This document shows positions 1-11,767 of a stretch of 64,000 nt of DNA, in pieces. The stretch lies in assembly GCF_900604965.1 (NCBI RefSeq), contig NZ_UWPD01000001.1:946642-1010641 (forward strand), given 5' to 3'. The position numbers and the translations under genes were made by a program. The stretch's first letter is position 1; each line of letters opens with the position of its first letter. A model generated the notes under the pieces. That model did no database searches and had not been told where the DNA came from. It saw nothing but the letters and a program-made list of their open reading frames with translations. This DNA is from Gordonibacter sp. Marseille-P4307 (GTDB lineage Bacteria > Actinomycetota > Coriobacteriia > Coriobacteriales > Eggerthellaceae).

Positions 1-1134
1 CCCGAGCCTTTCAAGCGCGAAGCGCTTTCGGCCGCCATCGAGAAGGCGAACAAGATCATAGCGAACGTGCCCGAGCTGGCGAAGCAGGGCAAGGGGTACG
101 AAACCAAGGCCTACGACGCGTTCTATGCAAGCTATCTGCGCGCTAAAGCGCTTATGGCAACCGAGGATCTGAAGTTCATCGTGGGATCCCACGAGGGCGG
201 TGCCCTCAGCACCCAGCGCGATTTCGATCGCACGGCAGCCGAGCTGGAGGATCTTTCCGGCAAGCTGCCTGTGATCGAGCGCAAGGCGGTGGACACCGGC
301 AAGCTGAAGGCGACGTTCTTCAAGGCCCTCGACCGCAAGCCGGCCGACGGAAAGGGATGGGAGGCCTCTTCGGGTCGTGCGTTCCGCGACGCTCTTACCA
401 ACGCCCAGGAGGTTCTGAACACGGCCTATCCTTCCGAGGAAGCGGTCGAAGGCGCGCTGAAGACGCTTGTCGAGGCGGGCGATGCGCTGAAGGAAGCGAA
501 CCTCGATCCGAAGTCCGCTTACACGATGAACATACGCTACCGCCACCATGCCGAAGACGCTCCGTCTCACCTGATCGACAAGTACTTCGAGGCTGATGGA
601 GCCCAGGTGAAGGTGGCGAAGGAGGGCATCGTTCCCGGGTCAGAGGTGCGAATTTATATGGACGACCTCGATCTGGTGAAGAAGTTCGACGGCTATAGGC
701 CCACCACGTTCTTCTATGCGTCGGATGACGGCACGCTTGGCAAGGTGCGCCTGTTCACAGGGGAGGACGGCCGCGCATTCGTGTCGTTTGTGGCCGAGGC
801 GAACGGAGATTTGGACATTAAATACGAGAAGGGCGCAGATTCCCGCCAGCCCGCTCCTGCTCCCGTGCCGACCCCCGAATTGCCCGACGATAAGAAGCCC
901 GAGCCCGGCAAGCCCTCCGATCAGGTGAAGCCCGAACCTGGGAAACCTGCCGACCGGATGGATCCTGCAGTAGACCAGCCCAAGCCCGCCGAAAGCCAGA
1001 AACCGGTCGAGGGCGACAAGAAGACCGCCATGCCGAAGACCGGTGACAGCGCGGGTCTCGCTGCGGTTGCATCGAGTGTGGCCGCCGCTCTCTCCGTTCT
1101 TGGGTTTGCGGCATTCAGGCGCCGTCGCGACTAG
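1..1134 (+). CDS. Sortase-anchored surface protein, 3' part (5' end outside window)
   Basis: The frame is open from base 1, so the protein is cut at its N-terminus; 377 residues are visible. The first third holds helical, Ala/Lys/Glu-rich segments that resemble FIVAR-type stalk repeats of Gram-positive surface proteins; this is a family-level impression. A Pro/Lys/Glu-rich wall-spanning stretch follows, with PEPGKP repeated (about bases 840-1020). The C-terminus is a cell wall sorting signal: MPKTGD (bases 1030-1047), a hydrophobic helix and a RRRRD tail. A sortase would cleave between T and G and attach the protein to the wall. The first motif residue is Met rather than Leu. No sortase gene lies in this window. 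Ligand or substrate is unknown. Confidence 0.85.
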   Translation, partial: PEPFKREALSAAIEKANKIIANVPELAKQGKGYETKAYDAFYASYLRAKALMATEDLKFIVGSHEGGALSTQRDFDRTAAELEDLSGKLPVIERKAVDTGKLKATFFKALDRKPADGKGWEASSGRAFRDALTNAQEVLNTAYPSEEAVEGALKTLVEAGDALKEANLDPKSAYTMNIRYRHHAEDAPSHLIDKYFEADGAQVKVAKEGIVPGSEVRIYMDDLDLVKKFDGYRPTTFFYASDDGTLGKVRLFTGEDGRAFVSFVAEANGDLDIKYEKGADSRQPAPAPVPTPELPDDKKPEPGKPSDQVKPEPGKPADRMDPAVDQPKPAESQKPVEGDKKTAMPKTGDSAGLAAVASSVAAALSVLGFAAFRRRRD

Positions 1135-1361
1135 CGCTTCTCGAAGCAAGAGGTACGGTGACCATCGGCGGCATCCGTACGAACGACCACCTGCAGGCGA
1201 TCGACAAAGAGGGTATGCCCATCGAGGGGCTGTTTGTGGCCGGTGCCGATAACGGTACGCTGATGAGCGCTCCATACTGCGACTATGAAGGCTACAGCCT
1301 CATGTGCGCGTACAGCGGGGGGCGCTTGGCCGGCAAATACGCCGCTGCAGCCATCCGATAG
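1131..1361 (+). pseudogene. C-terminal remnant of an FAD-dependent fumarate-reductase-type flavoprotein
   Basis: An open frame of about 75 codons (first possible start GTG at 1158) encodes only the C-terminal end of a flavoprotein of the FAD_binding_2 / fumarate reductase family. It includes TIGGIRTND, GLFVAGADNG and a final SGGRLAGKYAAAAI, which form the substrate-cap-to-FAD return segment of these enzymes. There is no N-terminal FAD Rossmann motif upstream; the frame runs directly into the stop of the surface-protein gene. It is therefore a relic, not a functional oxidoreductase. It keeps a strong terminator just downstream. Coriobacteriia usually carry many such flavoproteins, and an intact one lies at 42641-44437. 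Confidence 0.7.
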
Positions 1362-1384
1362 GGCGCGATTTTTGCGAAGCATTG

Positions 1385-1415
1385 GGCGGAGGGCCGATTG
1401 GCCCTCCGCCTTTTT
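1385..1415 (+). terminator. Rho-independent terminator after the flavoprotein remnant
   Basis: An 11-bp perfect GC-rich stem (1385-1395 with 1400-1410), a GATT loop and a run of five T. It probably belonged to the original flavoprotein gene and still insulates ettA. Confidence 0.85.
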
Positions 1416-1532
1416 CGTTTCTCGTCGCTATAGGTTCGCTCTGCTTCTGCGGGCCTCTTGCGGCACTCGCCGTTTCGGGTCATCTGTGGGACAATGAAGG
1501 GCGTTTATCGCATCGACATTCAGGAAGGTACC

Positions 1533-3212
<1,680 letters not shown>

Positions 3213-3219
3213 CCGCGAT

Positions 3220-3258
3220 GGCGCCCGATCGCTCAGGTTAGCCGGTCGGGCGCCTTTT
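3220..3258 (+). terminator. Rho-independent terminator of ettA
   Basis: Stem GGCGCCCGA (3220-3228) pairs with TCGGGCGCC (3246-3254), followed by TTTT. Confidence 0.8.
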
Positions 3259-3360
3259 CGAGGCGGAGTTCCACAGCCCTTCTCCCTATCCGCATTCAAT
3301 CGATTAGCCTCCAGACACACTTTTGTGTCTATACCCCGCCGGTTTTTCTCATGATGGCCG

Positions 3361-3394
3361 AGAGAAGAAAACGAGCCGCCCCGAAGGGCGGCTC
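3361..3394 (-). terminator. Rho-independent terminator of tRNA-Val
   Basis: On the minus strand, just past the tRNA 3' end, a 9-bp stem (3386-3394 with 3373-3381, CGAA-type loop) is followed by a T-rich tract (complement of 3361-3372). Confidence 0.8.
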
Positions 3395-3403
3395 GACGAT
3401 TCA

Positions 3404-3478
3404 TGGTGGTCGCTACAGGATTTGAACCTGTGACCCCCGCCGTGTGAAGGCGATGCTCTCCCGCTGAGCCAAGCGACC
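3404..3478 (-). tRNA. tRNA-Val (anticodon CAC), CCA encoded
   Basis: A 75-nt cloverleaf on the minus strand. The acceptor GGTCGCT pairs with AGCGACC, the anticodon loop is TTCACAC (CAC, reads GUG), the T-arm is ACAGG-TTCAAAT-CCTGT, and the CCA end is encoded. A consensus-like promoter lies 30 bp upstream and a terminator directly downstream, so it is a single-gene transcript. Confidence 0.95.
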
Positions 3479-3507
3479 GAAGTGCGTTACGGATAACGCG
3501 TTTGGAT

Positions 3508-3536
3508 ATTCTAGCCGCATCCTGTCGCCGATGCAA
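3508..3536 (-). promoter_or_regulatory. Promoter of tRNA-Val
   Basis: On the minus strand: TTGCAT (3531-3536), a 17-bp spacer and TAGAAT (3508-3513), about 30 bp before the tRNA 5' end. Confidence 0.75.
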
Positions 3537-3611
3537 GGTCTTTTCGCGAAAGTGTAGCGATCGTTCTGGGATACACTGCTTGCCGTGCATCGTATTCCAA
3601 AGGGGTGGGCT

Positions 3612-4841
3612 ATGTCGCTGCATATCATCGAAGAGGCGCGTCGCTGTTTGAATTGCAAAAAGCCTCTGTGTCAGAAGGGGTGTCCCGTAAGCACTCCGAT
3701 TCCCGAAGTGATCAAGCTGTTCAACGAGCGCCGTATGAACGAGGCGGGAGATATCCTGTTCTCGAACAACCCGATGAGTTCGGTGTGCTCGCTGGTGTGC
3801 AATCACGCTGCGCAGTGCGAGGGAAACTGCATACTCAACCGTACGGGCAAGGCCCCGGTCCATTTCAGTGCCATAGAAAGCTATCTTTCGGACATCTATC
3901 TCGATCGCGTGAAGGTCGCGTCCGCTCCGTTTTCCGGCAAGCGCGTTGCCGTTATCGGGGCAGGCCCGGCGGGCATTACCGTCGCGCTGAAGCTGGCCGA
4001 GGCGGGTTGCGAGGTCACCGTGTTCGAGATGGAATCCAGTATCGGCGGCGTGCTGGAATACGGCATCCCGTCGTTTCGCCTTCCGCGCAGTTACGTAGAT
4101 CGGTTCCGCAAGCTGCTGGATGCCGCGCGGGTAAGGGTGCGTCCCAACACGGCGGTGGGCGAGTCGCTGCATATCGGCGATCTGATGCGCGACGGGTACG
4201 ATACGGTGTTTGTCGGCACGGGCGCGGGTCGTGCGAAGAAGTTGGGAACCCCCGGCGAGGCGCGGGCCAACGTGTATTTCGGCGTGGACTATCTGAAGAT
4301 GCCCGAGGCGTGCCCGGTGGGCGAGCGGGTGGCCGTGATCGGTGCGGGCAACGTGGCCATGGACGTTGCGCGCACGGTTTTGCGCAACGGGGCCCGCGAG
4401 GCGCGCATCTACGCGCGCAGCCGCAACATCTCGGCCAGCATGGACGAGGTGGAGTACGCCAAGCTGGACGGAGCCCAGATCGTATGCGGAAAGCTGATCC
4501 AATCCATCGGAGAAGACGGCCCGCTGTTCAAAGACACCCTGTTCGACGATGAAGGGGCGCCGGTCGGTTACTCCGACGACCTGGTTCAGGAGTACGCCGA
4601 CACCACCATCATCTGCGTGTCCCAGACTCCTAAGAACAAGCTGGTGCTCACAACGCCGGGATTGAAGTCGGACGACCGGGGTCTGTTGGTTGTGGACGAC
4701 AGTTGCATGACCACGGTTCCCGGCGTGTTCGCGGCAGGCGACGTGGTGCTCGGGCCGCTTACCGTGGTGCATGCGGTTCAGAGTGCCAAACGCGCCGCCC
4801 GCTCGATGCTCGATTACATGGAGCGCACCGCGGCGTCCTGA
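3612..4841 (+). CDS. GltD-like NAD(P)-dependent FAD/Fe-S oxidoreductase
   Basis: A 409-residue protein of the glutamate synthase small-subunit (GltD) family. The N-terminal cysteine-rich region (RRCLNCKKPLCQKGCP, then CSLVCNHAAQCEGNC) matches the Fe-S binding domain of GltD and of dihydropyrimidine dehydrogenase. Two Rossmann folds follow: VAVIGAGPAGITVALKLAE (FAD) and VAVIGAGNVAMDVARTV (NAD(P)H). The end, VPGVFAAGDVVLGPLTVVHA, is the FAD-closing GD motif. Such subunits pass electrons from NAD(P)H to a partner. No glutamate synthase large subunit (GltB) or NfnA is adjacent, so the acceptor is unknown. It is slightly shorter than typical GltD (about 470). The start at 3612 follows AAAGGGGTGGG; an upstream GTG at 3585 is less likely. 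Confidence 0.85.
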   Translation: MSLHIIEEARRCLNCKKPLCQKGCPVSTPIPEVIKLFNERRMNEAGDILFSNNPMSSVCSLVCNHAAQCEGNCILNRTGKAPVHFSAIESYLSDIYLDRVKVASAPFSGKRVAVIGAGPAGITVALKLAEAGCEVTVFEMESSIGGVLEYGIPSFRLPRSYVDRFRKLLDAARVRVRPNTAVGESLHIGDLMRDGYDTVFVGTGAGRAKKLGTPGEARANVYFGVDYLKMPEACPVGERVAVIGAGNVAMDVARTVLRNGAREARIYARSRNISASMDEVEYAKLDGAQIVCGKLIQSIGEDGPLFKDTLFDDEGAPVGYSDDLVQEYADTTIICVSQTPKNKLVLTTPGLKSDDRGLLVVDDSCMTTVPGVFAAGDVVLGPLTVVHAVQSAKRAARSMLDYMERTAAS

Positions 4842-4959
4842 GCGCAGGGGTGTCCGCAGTCCGCTCCGAGGATCGCGCAAGATCGCCTGATTGCGGACTT
4901 TTGCGGGTATACTGGTGGGGTTTGACGGAACCGACACTTCGACGATGAAAGAGACATCT

Positions 4960-6003
4960 ATGAGCGATACTTTTGAAGCGAGCAGGAAGCGCTCTGACGA
5001 TATCCGTGCCGACTTGCCCGTTCATCCTGGAAAGTACACGATGCTCACCGGCGACCGCCCGACCGGCCGCTTGCATCTGGGGCATTACTTCGGCAGCATC
5101 ATGAATCGCGTGGCGTTGCAAAACCTCGGCATCACCACCTACGTCCTCATCGCCGACTACCAAGTCATTACCGATCGGGATACCACGGCCAACATCCAGG
5201 ACAACGTGTACAACATGGTGATGGACTACCTGGCCGCGGGCATCGACCCGGAAAAGACCCCCATCTTCGTTCATTCCGCGGTTCCCGCCGCCAACCAGCT
5301 GATGCTTCCGTTCCTCTCGCTGGTCAGCGAGTCCGAGCTGCAGCGCAATCCCACGGTGAAGGCCGAGATGGAGGCGTCGGGGCATGCGCTTACGGGTCTT
5401 TTGCTCACCTATCCGGTCCACCAGGCGTGCGACATTCTGTTCTGCAAGGGCAACATCGTGCCGGTGGGCAAAGATCAGCTGCCCCATATCGAACTCACGC
5501 GTCAGATCGCGCGCCGCTTCAACGAACGTTACGGCAGCGTATTCCCCGAACCCGAAGGCGTGCTGTCAGACGCCATCGAGATCCCCGGACTTGACGGCCG
5601 CAAGATGTCGAAGAGCTACGGCAACTCCATCATGCTGGGCGCCACCGAGGCCGAAACGGCGAAGCTCATCAAAAAATCCCAAACCGACTCGGATCGCCAC
5701 ATCACCTTCGACAAGGAAAGCCGTCCCGGCGTTTCGGCTCTGCTGACCACCGCGGCGCTGTGTACCGGCCGCAGCGAGATCGAGATCGCCGACGAGATCG
5801 GCGACGGGGGATCGGGTGCGCTGAAGAAGCTGGTTACCGAGAGTGTGAACGGTTTTCTGGCCCCGCATCGCGAGCGCCGCGCCGCATTCGAGGGCGATCT
5901 GGATTACGTGCGCGACGTGCTTCGCGAAGGCAATCGCCGCATGAACGAGATCGCCGAGACCACGCTTGCCGAGGTACGGGAAGCCATGGGAATGGTATAT
6001 TAA
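4960..6003 (+). CDS. trpS: Tryptophan--tRNA ligase
   Basis: A 347-residue class I aminoacyl-tRNA synthetase that charges tRNA-Trp. The HIGH-type motif is HLGH (about residues 39-42, within TGDRPTGRLHLGHYFG) and the KMSKS loop is GRKMSKSYGN (about 213-222). The start at 4960 is preferred because GAAAGAGA lies 6-8 bases upstream; in-frame ATG 4945 is an alternative. Length and motifs match standard bacterial TrpRS. The short leader (4842-4959) has a weak stem (4852-4858 with 4892-4898) and a possible -10 TATACT (4908-4913), but no T-box elements were recognised. The matching tRNA-Trp gene is at 32542. Confidence 0.95.
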   Translation: MSDTFEASRKRSDDIRADLPVHPGKYTMLTGDRPTGRLHLGHYFGSIMNRVALQNLGITTYVLIADYQVITDRDTTANIQDNVYNMVMDYLAAGIDPEKTPIFVHSAVPAANQLMLPFLSLVSESELQRNPTVKAEMEASGHALTGLLLTYPVHQACDILFCKGNIVPVGKDQLPHIELTRQIARRFNERYGSVFPEPEGVLSDAIEIPGLDGRKMSKSYGNSIMLGATEAETAKLIKKSQTDSDRHITFDKESRPGVSALLTTAALCTGRSEIEIADEIGDGGSGALKKLVTESVNGFLAPHRERRAAFEGDLDYVRDVLREGNRRMNEIAETTLAEVREAMGMVY

Positions 6004-6257
6004 CGATCGGCTCATCGATGCGATCGGCGTACGGACGCGTTCTGCGATGCGTTCCCTTTCTGCGTTGCGCCCTTCGAGGGCGGTTTCGCGCCGAACCGTT
6101 GGCCTTTCTGCATACCGTTCGCAATCACAGGGCGCCGAAGGGAAGCGCTTGCCGACCCGTCTGCGGGGTCGGAACCTGTATGCGGACGAAGCCGCCGATC
6201 GGGCAACTGCCGGTTGGCGCAATACCATCGGTTTTTGTAAAAAAGGGGACCGTACCT

Positions 6258-7322
6258 ATGAATTCACTTACCAAGGAGCGCTTGGTTCTCGCGGTGTGCG
6301 GCGTGATCGCGGCAGCTGTCGCCATCACTTTGGCGGCAGCGGGGAATCCGGGCAACATGGCCATCTGCGTCGCGTGCTTTATCCGCGACAGCGCCGGTGC
6401 GTTGAAGCTGCACACGGCTGCGCCCGTCCAGTATCTCAGGCCCGAGATCATCGGCATTGTGTTGGGCGCGTTCGTCATGTCCATCGCGGGGCGCGAGTTC
6501 AAGTCGACTGCGGGGTCGTCTCCGCTCACCCGCTTTTTCCTGGGCTTCGTCATGTCCATTGGAGCGCTGGTGTTTCTGGGCTGCCCGCTGCGCATGATCC
6601 TGCGCATGGCTGCCGGCGACCTTAACGCTTGGGTTGGGCTGGTAGGCTTTGCCGCCGGCATCATGGTCGGAGTTTTCGCGTTGAAGAAGGGCTTTTCCCT
6701 GGGTCGCGCCACGGCGACGCTTCATAAGTCGGAGGGCTACATCCTGCCCGCCGTGCTGCTGGTTCTGTTCGTGCTCAGCCTCGTCACCTCTCTGTTCGCC
6801 GTCTCGGCCGAGGGTCCCGGCAGCAAGCACGCCCCCGTGGCAATTTCTATCATCGGCGGTTTGGCCTTCGGCGCCCTTGCGCAGAAGTCCCGCCTGTGCT
6901 TCGCGGGCGGTATCCGCGACGTGGCCATCGCGCGCGATTTCAGCGGGCTGATCGTGATCGGCATCCTGTTTGCGGGCGTGCTGGTGTACAACCTGGCAAC
7001 CGGGCATTTCACCGTGGGTTTCGAGTCGCAGCCCATCGCTCACTCCGAAGCGCTGTGGAACATCCTCGGCCTGTTCGTGGTCGGTCTGTCCGCCACGCTT
7101 ATGGGCGGCTGCCCGCTGCGTCAGCTGGTGCTGGCTGGATCCGGATCGGCCGATTCCGCCGTCACCTTCCTGGGTCTTTTGATCGGTGCGGCGTTCTGCC
7201 ACAACTTCGGCATCGCGTCGAGCCCGACGGGAACCACGTTTGCCGGGCAGGTCATGACGGTGGTCAGCATCGTCGCGCTTGCGGTGCTTGCCGCGGTCAA
7301 CATCAAACGGGCCGACGCGTAG
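6258..7322 (+). CDS. yedE: YedE/YeeE-family membrane transporter (putative selenium or sulfur-compound transporter)
   Basis: A 354-residue polytopic membrane protein with about ten hydrophobic segments. It has two halves, each with the conserved GCPLR motif (FLGCPLRMILR and MGGCPLRQLVL). These are the hallmark cysteines of the Sulf_transp / YeeE-YedE family, which moves thiosulfate or, by gene-context inference, a selenium compound. Two further cysteines sit in CFAGGIRD and AICVACFIRD. The start at 6258 follows AAAAGGGGAC. It is followed by a TusA/YedF-like gene and a DUF3343 gene, a trio typical of selenium-using genomes. The long upstream region (6004-6257) holds a 7-bp stem (6152-6172) but no recognised riboswitch. 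Confidence 0.85.
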   Translation: MNSLTKERLVLAVCGVIAAAVAITLAAAGNPGNMAICVACFIRDSAGALKLHTAAPVQYLRPEIIGIVLGAFVMSIAGREFKSTAGSSPLTRFFLGFVMSIGALVFLGCPLRMILRMAAGDLNAWVGLVGFAAGIMVGVFALKKGFSLGRATATLHKSEGYILPAVLLVLFVLSLVTSLFAVSAEGPGSKHAPVAISIIGGLAFGALAQKSRLCFAGGIRDVAIARDFSGLIVIGILFAGVLVYNLATGHFTVGFESQPIAHSEALWNILGLFVVGLSATLMGGCPLRQLVLAGSGSADSAVTFLGLLIGAAFCHNFGIASSPTGTTFAGQVMTVVSIVALAVLAAVNIKRADA

Positions 7323-7413
7323 CGCGTCCGCCGGTTGCTTTTCGCCCGTCTTTGAAGATGCCTTCGACAATGCGGGCCTGAAAACGAAACGATATCGAGC
7401 GAGGAGGATTTCG

Positions 7414-7620
7414 ATGATCGAATTGGATGCGCGGGGCCTGTCGTGCCCCGAACCGATGCTCATGGCGAAAAAGGCGATGAAGGACGCGCCTTCCGAAGAG
7501 GTTTCCGTTTCCGTCGACAGCGCGTCGGCGCGCGACAACATCGCCCGCGCGGCGAAGATCGAGGGCCGCGACGTTACCGTAAGCGATACAGGCGATGGCT
7601 GGATTGTCCTCATCAAATAG
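7414..7620 (+). CDS. TusA/YedF-like sulfurtransferase domain protein
   Basis: A 68-residue single-domain protein of the TusA/SirA/YedF family. The N-terminus IELDARGLSCPEP carries the CPxP motif; Cys11 would hold a persulfide or perselenide. The family relays sulfur (TusA) or is genetically tied to selenium metabolism (YedF); full-length YedF has a second C-terminal domain that is absent here. GCGAGGAGG precedes the ATG. It lies 91 bp after the YedE-type transporter and overlaps the next gene by 26 bp, suggesting one transcript. The cargo is inferred from context only. Confidence 0.85.
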   Translation: MIELDARGLSCPEPMLMAKKAMKDAPSEEVSVSVDSASARDNIARAAKIEGRDVTVSDTGDGWIVLIK

Positions 7621-7876
7621 GAGCGGTCAAGCGAGAGGCTCCGAGAGCGCATCGAGAATCGCCATCGTCACGTTCCATACGAACACCGAGGCTATGAAGT
7701 GCGGCGATGTGTGCAAGCGGCACGGTATCGCCGGTAGGCTGGTATCGATTCCCCGCGACATCTCGGCGGGGTGCGGGTATGCATGGCGCACCGACGAGGG
7801 CGAACTCGATCGCTTCCTAGCCTTCCTCGATCGGCAGGCGATCGAACACGAGGCGGTTCACCTGCGAAACCCGTAG
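7595..7876 (+). CDS. DUF3343 family protein (putative Se/S carrier)
   Basis: Up to 93 residues. The core TFHTNTEAM, GRLVSIPRDISAGCGYAW is the DUF3343 (Se/S carrier-like) signature, with a conserved Cys in SAGCG. The domain starts only about 22 residues in, but no ATG, GTG or TTG occurs between base 7595 and the conserved core. The start therefore probably overlaps the TusA gene by 26 bp and is translationally coupled; no good ribosome binding site is visible. DUF3343 genes co-occur with yedE/yedF and selenium genes. The biochemical role is unproven. Confidence 0.75.
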   Translation: MAGLSSSNRSGQARGSESASRIAIVTFHTNTEAMKCGDVCKRHGIAGRLVSIPRDISAGCGYAWRTDEGELDRFLAFLDRQAIEHEAVHLRNP

Positions 7877-7892
7877 CTTTTTGAAAAAGCAC

Positions 7893-7920
7893 TTGCGCAA
7901 AGCGGCCATTCCGCTATAAT
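7893..7920 (+). promoter_or_regulatory. Promoter of tRNA-Asn
   Basis: TTGCGC (7893-7898), a 16-bp spacer and a perfect TATAAT (7915-7920), 30 bp before the tRNA. Confidence 0.75.
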
Positions 7921-7949
7921 TCTCTCTTGCGTTCTAAGAGAGCGCCTAT

Positions 7950-8024
<75 letters not shown>

Positions 8025-8121
8025 TGAATCAGTGAGCCAGGGAATATCCCTGGCTCGTTTTGTTTATCCCGCATCGACTTCGGCGATTGCGGGCGCAACG
8101 AAGGGCCGGTCCATCGTGATA

Positions 8122-10109
<1,988 letters not shown>

Positions 10110-10110
<1 letters not shown>

Positions 10111-10616
10111 TGGGTCTGATAGGAGCTGCGCAGCCGGAGGCGGTATCGCCCGGGCGCGTCAACGTCGTTCTGGTCGAGCCCGAGATACCGCAAAACGCCG
10201 GCAACGTCGTGCGCACCTGCGCCTGCACGGGTGCGCAGCTTCACCTGGTCGAACCTATGGGCTTCAACCTCTCGCAGAAAAACCTTCAGCGCGCGGGATG
10301 CGATTACTGGGACGATGCGGACATTGTGAAGTGGCCGTGCATCGAGGCGTTTCTAGAGGCGCATGGAGCCGATCGACTCCATCTGTTCACGGGCAGGTCC
10401 CGGCGGTTTCACACCGAGGTACGGTACGAGGCGGGGGATTTCCTTTTGTTCGGACGGGAGAGCCGGGGCTTGGACGCATCGCTGCTCGAGCGTTTCGCCG
10501 ATGGGTGCGTGCGCATACCGATGCGCGCCGAGCAGCGCAGCCTCAACCTGTCCAACGCGGTTGCCATCGCGGTGTATCAGGCATTGCTCCGGCAGGGTTT
10601 CCCCGGCTTGGCATAG
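10110..10616 (+). CDS. trmL: tRNA (cytidine(34)-2'-O)-methyltransferase
   Basis: A 168-residue SPOUT-class methyltransferase. It starts with VNVVLVEPEIPQNAGNVVRT, the family's N-terminal motif, and ends with the knot motifs LLFGRESRGL and RIPMRAEQRSLNLSNAVAIA. TrmL methylates the wobble ribose of tRNA-Leu isoacceptors using S-adenosylmethionine. Length fits (E. coli 157). The ATG overlaps the TGA of the upstream ABC-F gene by one base, with AGGAAGG upstream, so the two are translationally coupled. It converges on the DMT transporter gene. Confidence 0.92.
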
Positions 10617-10697
10617 GGGCACGTTGCGGGGATGCCGCGCCGTGCGACCGCAGCGGATCGGCGATGCGCGGCATCAAGTCCGAAAGGCGACCTGTGG

Positions 10698-11588
10698 TCA
10701 CGATGCCGCTTGCGCTGCCAGCCGCCGTCTTTTGTCCAGCCAGGCGGGCAGAACTTCTGCCACCAGTACGCTCGAGAACACCAGGGCGAACCCTACGAAT
10801 AGGCGCAACGTCAGCTCTTCGGCGCCCAGAAGGATGCTGAACGAGGCTCCGAACACCGATTCGAATGTGAGGATCAAAGAAGCGGTGGCGGGCGTCATAT
10901 GGGGTTGTGCGGTATTCTGCATGAGCAGGGCAAGCGCGGTTGCGAATACCGTGAGGTATCCCACTGCCAGCACGTCGCCGACATCGAACCGCGCAAGGTC
11001 GGGGATAGGTTCGGTGAGTCCCGCAACGGTTAGCCCGCATGCTCCCACGACGGCGAACTGCCAGATGGTGATCGCGAGCGCGTTCTTCTCGGATGTGAGC
11101 ATCGAGATCAGGGTGATGTGCAGGGCGAAGAAAAACGCGCAGCCCAAAGACAGCGCATCGCCGAACCTGACGGTGAAATCTCCGCTCAGGCTGATGAGGC
11201 CGATCCCGGTGAGCGCGATCGCGGCGCCGGCGATCGAGAAGCGCGTGGGTCGGCGCCGCATCAGCAGCCAGGCCGAAAACGGGACGATCACGCAGTAGGT
11301 CGCGGTGAGGAACGCGTTTTTCCCCGGTGTGGTGTCGGTGATTCCGACGGTTTGCACGTAGTATGCGGCGAATAGCACGAATCCGCATACGCAACCGTAC
11401 AGCGCGTTGCGCTTGTCGAGGTAGATGCTGCGCTCCTTGAAGAAGAACAGGGCCAGGATAACGGCGGCGAGGGCGAAGCGGGTGCCCACCAGCCAGGCGG
11501 GCCCCATCACCTCGGTAACGTCTTTGACGAGAACGAAGGTGCTGCCCCAGATTATGGTTGCGGTGATGATCATGGCGTAGTAACGCAT
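10698..11588 (-). CDS. DMT-superfamily transporter (EamA domains)
   Basis: A 296-residue integral membrane protein with ten predicted helices in two EamA repeats. The N-terminal repeat holds TATIIWGSTFVLVKD. The C-terminal repeat includes TPATASLILTFESVFGASFS, the motif region common to these drug/metabolite exporters. Likely roles are amino acid or metabolite export; the substrate is not predictable. The start at 11588 follows GGAGG 6 bases upstream; an upstream in-frame ATG at 11606 is less likely. It is divergent from adk, with about 180 bp between them. Confidence 0.85.
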   Translation of the reverse strand: MRYYAMIITATIIWGSTFVLVKDVTEVMGPAWLVGTRFALAAVILALFFFKERSIYLDKRNALYGCVCGFVLFAAYYVQTVGITDTTPGKNAFLTATYCVIVPFSAWLLMRRRPTRFSIAGAAIALTGIGLISLSGDFTVRFGDALSLGCAFFFALHITLISMLTSEKNALAITIWQFAVVGACGLTVAGLTEPIPDLARFDVGDVLAVGYLTVFATALALLMQNTAQPHMTPATASLILTFESVFGASFSILLGAEELTLRLFVGFALVFSSVLVAEVLPAWLDKRRRLAAQAAS

Positions 11589-11722
11589 GGCGGCCTCCTT
11601 CGTCAAAATCGCACTTGATCGCTATGCTGACGCGCCGTACGGCCAAAGTCAACCGTTTGCGAAGGAACGAGGGGTTTTCGCGCGGCGGCGACCCCTGGAT
11701 TCCGGGCGCTTGCGCTGTCGTT

Positions 11723-11731
11723 TGATACAAT
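11723..11731 (+). promoter_or_regulatory. Candidate extended -10 promoter of adk
   Basis: TG-A-TACAAT (TG at 11723-11724, TACAAT 11726-11731) lies 37 bp before the adk ATG. No clear -35 box was found, as is usual for extended -10 promoters. Confidence 0.5.
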
Positions 11732-11767
11732 GAGGACACCGATTGTTCGACGAAAGGACGGGCTGCT

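Noticed and set aside
4842-4959. T-box leader before trpS
   Set aside because: No T-box bulge, specifier loop or strong terminator/antiterminator pair was recognised; the leader is too short.
10631-10675. Terminator between trmL and the DMT gene
   Set aside because: A 9-bp inverted repeat (10631-10639 with 10667-10675) exists, but the loop is 27 nt long and no T-run follows on either strand.
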